Assembly (NCBI GenBank): GCA_902470475.1
Contig: CABRGT010000061.1
Coordinates: 1-11,261, forward strand
DNA from: an uncultured Porphyromonadaceae bacterium
GTDB lineage: Bacteria; Bacteroidota; Bacteroidia; Bacteroidales; Muribaculaceae
Length of the DNA: 11,261 bases
Reading direction: 5' to 3'
Under the pieces are notes generated by a model. That model worked only from the letters and a program-made list of their open reading frames with translations, searched no databases and was not told where the DNA came from. How positions within the stretch are numbered: position 1 is the first letter of the stretch; every line of letters starts with the position of its first letter. The position numbers were made by a program, and so were the translations under genes. Positions 6,341 to 11,261 of this stretch are shown here, in pieces.

Positions 6341-7499
6341 AACTGAATTACATACGGAATGGACTATCGCTGATATCTGCGATGGATTTGTGTATAATGA
6401 ACTTGAGGCCAAGGGATTGTTCGGAATGGGCGGTCGACTCACGATTCAGCCTGAATATCAGCGTAATTACATATATGCCGACGGCAAGCGCGACGTGGCT
6501 GTGATTGATTCGGTACTGAAAGGTTACCCATTGGGCGTGATTTATTTTGTCAAGACGGCCGACGGACGTTATGAGGTGCTCGACGGCCAGCAGCGCATTA
6601 CGTCGCTGGGGCGGTTCTGCACCGGCAAACTCGGTATCAAGGATGATAACGGGCTGCCACAAAGCATCGGATCGATTGCCAGGGAAGTGAAGGAAAGGTT
6701 TCTCAACACGCAGCTGCTGATATATGAGTGCGAAGGGTCTGAATCGGAAATAAAGGAGTGGTTCCGGACTATTAATATAGCCGGAATTCCGCTGAACACG
6801 CAGGAACTGCTCAACGCTGTATATTCCGGTCCGTTTGTTACAGCGGCAAAATCCGTGTTCAGCAATTCGCAGAACGCCAAGATGCAGATGTGGACAGCCT
6901 ATATATCGGGAGCGGCAAACCGGCAGGACATCCTTGCCACGGCTCTTGAATGGGTGAGCCAAGGACGTACGGAAGAATATATGCGCGACCACCGCTTCAG
7001 CAGCGATATCACGGAAACGGTCAATTATTTCAACAGCGTCATCGACTGGGCGAGAAGTGTATTTCCGCTGATCGAGAATGAAATGCGCGGGCTGCCCTGG
7101 GGCGAGTATTACGAAAAGTATCATAACCGGCCATATAACCCTACAGAAATGGCGCAGCGCGTACGCGAGCTCTATGCAGATCCTTTCGTCAAAAACCGCC
7201 GGGGCATCTATGAATTTCTGCTCGGCGGAGAGAGGGACACGAAGCTGCTTGATGTCAGAGTATTCGACGAGGCGACCAGGCGGGCCGTGTATGCGCAACA
7301 GACCGAAGCGGCGAAATCGGCCGGAAAATCGAACTGCCCGTACTGCGCCATCGGCCACGATGCGAACGCTCGAAAGATATGGAAGCCGAATGAGATGGAT
7401 GCTGACCACGTGACGGCCTGGAGTAAGGGCGGCACGACTTCAGCCGACAACTGCCAGATGCTATGCAAACATCACAACCGGGCCAAAGGCAACCGCTGA
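6336..7499 (+). CDS. DUF262 (GmrS/ParB-like fold) protein with C-terminal HNH nuclease domain
   Basis: The 387-residue protein has the DUF262 signature: QPEYQRNYIYADGKRDVAVI (38-57), GYPLGVIYF (63-71) and the hallmark DGQQR (83-87). DUF262 is the domain of GmrS, BrxU and SspE-type enzymes, which bind or hydrolyse nucleotide and act on (modified) DNA. The C-terminus is a compact HNH module: C334-x2-C337, DADH with H358, N372, then LCKHHN (376-381) with C377-x2-H380. The metal-finger pairs and the H...N...H residues look complete, so nuclease activity is likely. The start chosen fits the family N-terminus (WTIADICDGFVYNELE); AAAGG abuts the ATG, too close for a normal Shine-Dalgarno. Paired divergently with the methyltransferase, it is probably the restriction arm of a two-gene system, or a stand-alone defence effector. 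Whether the target is unmethylated or methylated DNA cannot be read from sequence. Confidence 0.88.
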   Translation: MKTELHTEWTIADICDGFVYNELEAKGLFGMGGRLTIQPEYQRNYIYADGKRDVAVIDSVLKGYPLGVIYFVKTADGRYEVLDGQQRITSLGRFCTGKLGIKDDNGLPQSIGSIAREVKERFLNTQLLIYECEGSESEIKEWFRTINIAGIPLNTQELLNAVYSGPFVTAAKSVFSNSQNAKMQMWTAYISGAANRQDILATALEWVSQGRTEEYMRDHRFSSDITETVNYFNSVIDWARSVFPLIENEMRGLPWGEYYEKYHNRPYNPTEMAQRVRELYADPFVKNRRGIYEFLLGGERDTKLLDVRVFDEATRRAVYAQQTEAAKSAGKSNCPYCAIGHDANARKIWKPNEMDADHVTAWSKGGTTSADNCQMLCKHHNRAKGNR

Positions 7500-7548
7500 A
7501 AAACTGACAAACGCGCATATATTGTGAGCAAACCAATTATCACAAAAT

Positions 7549-8472
7549 ATGCAAGCCTCATCAACTTTCCGCCAGATAGCGGAACTATGGAAAGCGAACC
7601 GCCGCAAGGTGGTGAAGCACTCGACTTACTGCGCGTATTCGCTAGTGATCAAAACGCATCTTCTGCCGACGTTCGGCGACTGCGTCACCATAACGGAAGC
7701 GAAAGTACAGGAATTCGTTTTCGCGAAAATTGAAAGCGGTCTGAGTGTAAAAACGGTCCACGACATAGTCGCAGTGCTTAAATCAGTGGGCAAGTATGGC
7801 GTAAAACATTCGCTGTGGAGTCTGCCTCCGTGGGATATCGAGTACCCGACGGCGGTGAGAAGCAGGCCGTTGCCGGTGCTGTCGCTGCACGATCACAAGA
7901 AACTGCTCGGGATCATCGCGACAGAGCCTACCACACAGAATATCGGGGTGATGATAGCGCTGTGCTGCGGGCTGCGCATCGGCGAGGTGTGTGCTCTGCG
8001 GTGGGAAAACGTGGATATGAGAAACCGGAAAATGACCGTGGCGCTTACGACCGGGAGGATATATAACTGCGAAATACAGGCCACGGAGCAATATACGGGG
8101 ACCCCGAAAACGTGCACATCAAACAGAGATGTCCCCATATCGCCGATCCTATACAAGGCCCTGCGTGAGATAAAGCGCCAGCAAAAAGGCGGGATATACG
8201 TGGTAGGCGACGGCCACAAGGCAAAAGAACCGAGGACTTACCGCGAGACTTTCGCGCGGCTGCTTAAACGGCACGGGATACCGCAGCTGGTGTTTCACGG
8301 GCTGCGGCACACTTTCGCGACAAGATGCATCGAAAGCGGATGTGACTATAAGACGGTAAGCGAAATCCTGGGACACTCGAACGTGGCGACCACCCTGAAT
8401 CTATATGTACACCCAAATATAGATCAGAAAAAGCGCTGCATCGAACGGATGAACAGGTTTCTGAGAATTTAA
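7549..8472 (+). CDS. Tyrosine site-specific recombinase (phage integrase family)
   Basis: The 307-residue protein is a standard-length tyrosine recombinase: an N-terminal SAM-like core-binding domain (about 5-90) and a catalytic domain with the full active-site set. These are R143 in GLRIGE, probable K187 in TPKTCTSNRDVPI, H250 and R253 in FHGLRHTFATR, H276 in LGHSN, and nucleophile Y286 in LNLYVHP. An in-frame TGA at 7525-7527 makes ATG 7549 the first Met. It follows the DUF262-HNH stop by 49 bp and could be co-transcribed. It lies between the methyltransferase/nuclease pair and the capsule regulator gene. In Bacteroides, enzymes of this family invert capsule promoters and shuffle Type I HsdS domains, so it is the best local candidate for the methyltransferase-tail inversion. 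It could equally be a remnant integrase of the accessory block or act on a capsule promoter. Confidence 0.93.
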   Translation: MQASSTFRQIAELWKANRRKVVKHSTYCAYSLVIKTHLLPTFGDCVTITEAKVQEFVFAKIESGLSVKTVHDIVAVLKSVGKYGVKHSLWSLPPWDIEYPTAVRSRPLPVLSLHDHKKLLGIIATEPTTQNIGVMIALCCGLRIGEVCALRWENVDMRNRKMTVALTTGRIYNCEIQATEQYTGTPKTCTSNRDVPISPILYKALREIKRQQKGGIYVVGDGHKAKEPRTYRETFARLLKRHGIPQLVFHGLRHTFATRCIESGCDYKTVSEILGHSNVATTLNLYVHPNIDQKKRCIERMNRFLRI

Positions 8473-8479
8473 TGCGGGC

Positions 8480-8493
8480 ATTTTTATAAAAAT
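8480..8493. repeat. 14-bp perfect AT palindrome after the recombinase gene
   Basis: ATTTTTATAAAAAT is its own reverse complement and starts 8 bp after the recombinase stop codon. It may serve as a weak bidirectional terminator element or a protein site. The rest of the 220-bp gap to the next gene holds the -7-like box and leader hairpin listed separately and no other gene that I can see. Confidence 0.3.
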
Positions 8494-8527
8494 CGGGGAG
8501 GATAGAGGGTATGTCGGGGATTTTTTG

Positions 8528-8535
8528 TAATTTTG
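8528..8535 (+). promoter_or_regulatory. Candidate -7 box upstream of the recombinase-NusG fusion gene
   Basis: TAATTTTG followed by C matches the Bacteroidota TAnnTTTG(C) -7 consensus. A start about 7 bp downstream would give a leader of roughly 150 nt before the ATG at 8693, reminiscent of the long leaders of capsule operons. No clear TTTG -33 element is present at the expected distance. Confidence 0.4.
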
Positions 8536-8634
8536 CACCGTCAAAAGTTTTCCTTTTAAGGGGCGCTTCATTATCACATTCATTAGCAGATAATTAGAAT
8601 TGCTGATAATTGACACTACATACTTCCGCAGATA

Positions 8635-8667
8635 CCCGTGCGTGGCTCAAGAGCGACAGATCACGGG
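8635..8667 (+). promoter_or_regulatory. Nested hairpin in the leader of the NusG-like gene
   Basis: CCCGTG (8635-8640) pairs with CACGGG (8662-8667), and inside it GCTC (8645-8648) can pair with GAGC (8651-8654). The structure is 25 bp before the start codon. NusG paralogues such as RfaH and LoaP recognise hairpins in nucleic acid near the start of their operons, so this is a candidate recognition or autoregulatory element. That role is inferred. Confidence 0.3.
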
Positions 8668-8692
8668 GAAGAGAAGCCGTACAGTGTAAACC

Positions 8693-10108
8693 ATGGCATT
8701 TTCGCGATATTTCATCCGTCAAATGTCAAATATTCAGGTACATACATCCATAGTTGCCGAAAACACCGTCGAACAGACGCTGTCGGAAGCTCCTGCACGA
8801 TCGATAACGCGCTACGCGCTGCAGTCGCTTACGGAGATGATGCGCCGCAGGCATGCCGCGGCATGCGATGAAACGTTGCTACGGCTATGGGTGACGGAGA
8901 TGTTGCTTGACGGCAAGAAGGAGTCGACAGTGCGCCGCTATCTGAGCAAGGCCAGGGCGGTATACACGCTGCATGATCCGGAGTCGGACGCGGCATTTGC
9001 CAGCGTGCAGACGGCTTTCGGCCCGGCGGAATGCTCCGTATCGGCAGAGGCGGCCGAAAATCTGAAGCTGACGGCCCGCGTAGTGGCAAGACTCGAGCGT
9101 GACGCCGACAGCCAGGACGCGGCCATCTTCATGTATCTTCTCTATAATCCGACTGCCACAACAGCTGATGCCGCGGGGCTGACTTTCGGGAACGCTCCGG
9201 ATTACTGCGCGCAGACCGCCGAACTGGTGAAGCGGTTCGATTCGTCGCACGGCCGCAAGTATGTGTTTGCCCTAGGGCAGGGCAAGGTGAGGCCGGGCGA
9301 AATATCGCGACGCGTGGCCTGCGCCATACGCCAGACGGCCGCCGCGGCCGGCATGCGCCCGTCGGAGAACTTCACACGCGAGAATATCACTGCGATATGG
9401 ATAGCTGCGGCACTGCAGTGCGGAATTGAACCTGCCGAGATTTACGGAACAGTCGGCTCGCTTCCGCGCGAATACGCGGCTCTGTCAATCGCCGGGAAAA
9501 GCGAACCGGACAGCGACCGGCGCAAGGAGATCATATGCCGCGTGGCCGAAGCTATCAACAGCCACGCCCAGCGATGGTTCGTGATGCGGCTGCGCAAAGG
9601 CGTACAGCTGGATGACATACGGGCAAGGATAGATGCACGGAATCCGCTGACGTTCTATTATCCGACGCGGACGGAAATCCGCAAGGAGGGTCACCGGCGC
9701 ATCGTAGCCGATGTGCCTTATCTGCCTGCGACAGTATTCTTCCGGACCCGGCGCGACCGTGTCAGGCCTCTGATGGCAAAGATCGGCGACCTGGCATGGT
9801 GCTTCAAGTCGGGGAGCGGCGCGGATAGTGAATACGCGGCAGTGCCCGACAGGCAGATGACAGCATTTCAACGATATATCGGCAACTTCACGCCCGACAT
9901 CAGGCTTGAGCTGGTGAGCGGCGGGGAGGCACTCGAATGCGGCCGGCGCGTGAGGGTGACAGGCGGAATAATGGAAGGGTACGAAGGGACAATCCTCGAC
10001 GTCGAGGGCCAGCCCGGCCGCCGCATATTCACGCTGGCGCTGACCGACGCCCAGCAGGCGCGCTGGACAGCGCACGTCGATGACATATATCTGACTCCGC
10101 TCGACTGA
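8693..10108 (+). CDS. Fusion of degenerate tyrosine-recombinase-like domain and NusG/UpxY-like antiterminator
   Basis: The 471-residue protein has two parts. Residues about 57-265 have the layout of a tyrosine recombinase: a core-binding-like helix stretch (LRLWVTEMLLDGKKESTVRR), then a catalytic-like fold ending ITAIWIAAALQCGIEPAEI and LPREYAAL. However, the GLR arginine is replaced (NPTATTADAAG) and the HxxR and LGH residues are missing, so it should be inactive for strand exchange. Residues about 293-395 resemble a NusG N-terminal domain (RWFVMRLRKG, FYYPTRTE, VPYLPATVFFRT) and 417-450 a KOW motif (GRRVRVTGGIMEGYEGTILD). UpxY-type NusG paralogues let RNA polymerase read through capsule operons, and this gene sits directly before capsule-sugar genes, fitting that role. 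ATG 8693 is the first Met after a stop; M11 at 8723 is an alternative start. No UpxZ-like partner follows. Confidence 0.75.
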   Translation: MAFSRYFIRQMSNIQVHTSIVAENTVEQTLSEAPARSITRYALQSLTEMMRRRHAAACDETLLRLWVTEMLLDGKKESTVRRYLSKARAVYTLHDPESDAAFASVQTAFGPAECSVSAEAAENLKLTARVVARLERDADSQDAAIFMYLLYNPTATTADAAGLTFGNAPDYCAQTAELVKRFDSSHGRKYVFALGQGKVRPGEISRRVACAIRQTAAAAGMRPSENFTRENITAIWIAAALQCGIEPAEIYGTVGSLPREYAALSIAGKSEPDSDRRKEIICRVAEAINSHAQRWFVMRLRKGVQLDDIRARIDARNPLTFYYPTRTEIRKEGHRRIVADVPYLPATVFFRTRRDRVRPLMAKIGDLAWCFKSGSGADSEYAAVPDRQMTAFQRYIGNFTPDIRLELVSGGEALECGRRVRVTGGIMEGYEGTILDVEGQPGRRIFTLALTDAQQARWTAHVDDIYLTPLD

Positions 10109-10112
10109 CCGC

Positions 10113-10127
10113 TCCGGCTCAGCCGGA
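10113..10127 (+). repeat. Short inverted repeat just after the NusG-fusion gene
   Basis: TCCGGCT and AGCCGGA flank a single C (in RNA, a 6-bp stem with a TCA loop), five bases after the stop codon. There is no T-run behind it, so it is a hairpin rather than a proven terminator. Confidence 0.35.
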
Positions 10128-10150
10128 TGCCGACGCCGACGGGCAGAAAG

Positions 10151-10189
10151 TGCGCAGGCCGCCGGCCGGGCGCATGCCCTTTAAATTTG
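10151..10189 (+). promoter_or_regulatory. Hairpin plus candidate -7 box in front of the epimerase gene
   Basis: TGCGC (10151-10155) pairs with GCGCA (10170-10174), with inner GGCC (10157-10160) pairing with GGCC (10164-10167). Eight bases later TAAATTTGC (10182-10190) matches the Bacteroidota TAnnTTTG -7 consensus, placing a start near 10196 and a short leader before ATG 10219. The hairpin followed by TTTAAATTT could alternatively be a weak terminator on which the upstream antiterminator acts. No -33 TTTG is seen because the region upstream is GC-rich. Confidence 0.4.
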
Positions 10190-10218
10190 CCCCAATGGGT
10201 AGAAACAATTTCAAACAT

Positions 10219-11193
10219 ATGGCTACAAAAGTATTAGTGACGGGTGGAGCGGGCTTCATCGGCTCCAACCTGTGCGAGCATCTGCTGCTCAACGGTTATC
10301 TTGTGCGTTGTCTCGACAACTTCGCCACAGGACATATGTATAACCTTATCCCGCTTATGGAGAAGTTTCCGGAGGCATTCGAGCTGCAGGTGGGCGATAT
10401 CCGCTGTCTCGAGGACTGCCGGCGCGCCACCGAAGGGGTCGACTACGTGATGCACGAGGCGGCGCTGGGATCGGTGCCGCGTTCGATCAATGACCCGATC
10501 ACGACCAACGACGTGAATATCGGCGGCTTTCTGAACATGCTGGTCGCCGCGCGGGATGCGGGCGTGAAACGCTTCATCTTCGCGGCGTCATCCTCGACTT
10601 ACGGCGACTCGCAATCGCTGCCCAAGGTGGAGGATGTGATCGGCAAACCTCTTTCGCCGTATGCGATCACGAAGTATGTCGACGAACTGTATGCGGATGT
10701 GTTCGCCCGCACGTACGGAACGGAGTATATCGGCCTGCGGTATTTCAACGTCTTCGGACGCCGCCAGGATCCACACGGCGCATATGCGGCCGTGATCCCG
10801 CTGTTTGTCAAGAAGTTCATGAATCACGAGGCCCCGAACATCAACGGCGACGGCGAGTATTCGCGCGATTTCACCTACATCGACAACGTGATACAGATGA
10901 ACATGCTGGCAATGACGACGACAAATCCCGCAGCCGTCAACCAGATCTACAACACGGCCTACGGCGAACGCACGACTCTGAACGATCTGGTGAAGTATCT
11001 GCGCGAGTTCCTCAGCGCCAAGGATGCCGAAATCGCAGGTATCGAACCGACCCACGGGCCGAACCGCGCAGGCGACATCCCGCACTCGCTGGCATGCATC
11101 GACAAGGCCCGCACGCTGCTGGACTACGCGCCTGAGTTCTCGATGCGCGAGGGACTGCGCGCAGCCGTGGACTGGTACTGGGAAAATCTGTAA
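10219..11193 (+). CDS. NAD-dependent UDP-N-acetylglucosamine 4-epimerase (TviC/WbpP-like)
   Basis: An extended short-chain dehydrogenase of 324 residues. The Rossmann motif GGAGFIGS is at 9-16, the catalytic Ser region AASSSTYGD at 122-130, and Y148-x3-K152 in SPYAITKYVDE. The stretches AALGSVPRSINDPI (81-94) and LRYFNVFGRRQDPHGAYAAV (173-192) are typical of the TviC/WbpP group, which interconverts UDP-GlcNAc(A) and UDP-GalNAc(A) for capsular or O-antigen polysaccharides in the cytoplasm. I chose ATG 10219 because MATKVLVTGGAG is the family N-terminus; an upstream in-frame ATG at 10150 would add 23 residues overlapping the hairpin and -7 box. It is followed 25 bp later by a nucleotide-sugar dehydrogenase, so the two probably form an operon for UDP-GalNAcA-type precursors. 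Exact substrate is inferred. Confidence 0.9.
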   Translation: MATKVLVTGGAGFIGSNLCEHLLLNGYLVRCLDNFATGHMYNLIPLMEKFPEAFELQVGDIRCLEDCRRATEGVDYVMHEAALGSVPRSINDPITTNDVNIGGFLNMLVAARDAGVKRFIFAASSSTYGDSQSLPKVEDVIGKPLSPYAITKYVDELYADVFARTYGTEYIGLRYFNVFGRRQDPHGAYAAVIPLFVKKFMNHEAPNINGDGEYSRDFTYIDNVIQMNMLAMTTTNPAAVNQIYNTAYGERTTLNDLVKYLREFLSAKDAEIAGIEPTHGPNRAGDIPHSLACIDKARTLLDYAPEFSMREGLRAAVDWYWENL

Positions 11194-11218
11194 TAAAATC
11201 TATCATAATCAATAAGCA

Positions 11219-11261
11219 ATGGAAAAGGATATCAAAATCTGCGTCATCGGCCTCGGGTATG
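11219..11261 (+). CDS. Nucleotide-sugar dehydrogenase (TviB/WbpO-like), 3'-truncated
   Basis: Only 14 full codons are inside the window: MEKDIKICVIGLGY. The beta strand plus GLGY matches the N-terminal NAD-binding motif (GxGYVG) of UDP-glucose/UDP-HexNAc dehydrogenases. The position directly behind a TviC/WbpP-like epimerase supports a TviB/WbpO-type UDP-HexNAc 6-dehydrogenase. The call rests on this short stretch and on context. Confidence 0.7.
   Translation, partial: MEKDIKICVIGLGY

Noticed and set aside
6348..7409. 353-residue antisense frame over the DUF262-HNH gene
   Set aside because: No recognisable motif; the + frame has a clear DUF262 and HNH signature over the same bases.
8491..8520. 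Direct repeat of TCGGGGA as a possible regulatory repeat
   Set aside because: Only 7 bp, two copies in a G-rich stretch, with no further support.
10150..10218. Upstream in-frame start (ATG 10150) for the epimerase
   Set aside because: The added 23 residues are basic and unlike the family N-terminus and would cover a hairpin and promoter-like box; ATG 10219 gives the canonical Rossmann start.

Overview
The window looks like chromosomal DNA from a GC-rich member of the Bacteroidales, perhaps Muribaculaceae-like. The evidence is a 1142-residue SecA with the large insertions and long Pro/Ala-rich tail linker of Bacteroidota SecA, start codons mostly without Shine-Dalgarno sequences, TAnnTTTG-type -7 boxes, and an UpxY/NusG-type gene leading into capsule-sugar genes. 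The genus assignment is inference.

Layout. (1) 1-4740 is core genome, all on +: the 3' end of an alkaline-phosphatase-family gene, then secA and its hairpin terminator. (2) About 4800-7499 is an accessory block, clearly AT-rich by eye up to about 6330. It holds an EcoRI-family adenine-N6 DNA methyltransferase on -, divergently paired across 28 bp with a DUF262-HNH nuclease gene on +. Downstream of the methyltransferase lie two tail-to-tail pieces of alternative C-termini on +, plus further copies of a short repeat. (3) 7549-8472 is an apparently intact tyrosine recombinase. (4) From 8693 a capsular or exopolysaccharide locus begins: a fusion of a catalytically degenerate tyrosine-recombinase-like domain to a NusG/UpxY-like antiterminator, then a UDP-GlcNAc 4-epimerase, then the first codons of a nucleotide-sugar dehydrogenase.

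The main discovery candidate is a switchable C-terminus for the methyltransferase. A 16-bp perfect inverted repeat (TTGAAATATTAGGGAT) lies at 5021-5036 on + and 5346-5361 on -, and it encodes the same peptide (EILG) in the same codon phase in both places. Inverting the segment between the copies would replace the last ~48 residues of the methyltransferase with a different, fully open 60-residue tail that also ends in RILIQR. A second silent tail starts at a 14/16 copy at 4917-4932, and degenerate copies sit at 4816-4831 and 4882-4892. The likely biology is a phase- or specificity-variable restriction-modification or defence pair. The neighbouring tyrosine recombinase is the obvious candidate inverting enzyme, but that link is not shown by the sequence.

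In the capsule part, the recombinase-NusG fusion probably acts as the locus-specific antiterminator. The epimerase and dehydrogenase together would make UDP-GalNAc-uronate-type precursors.
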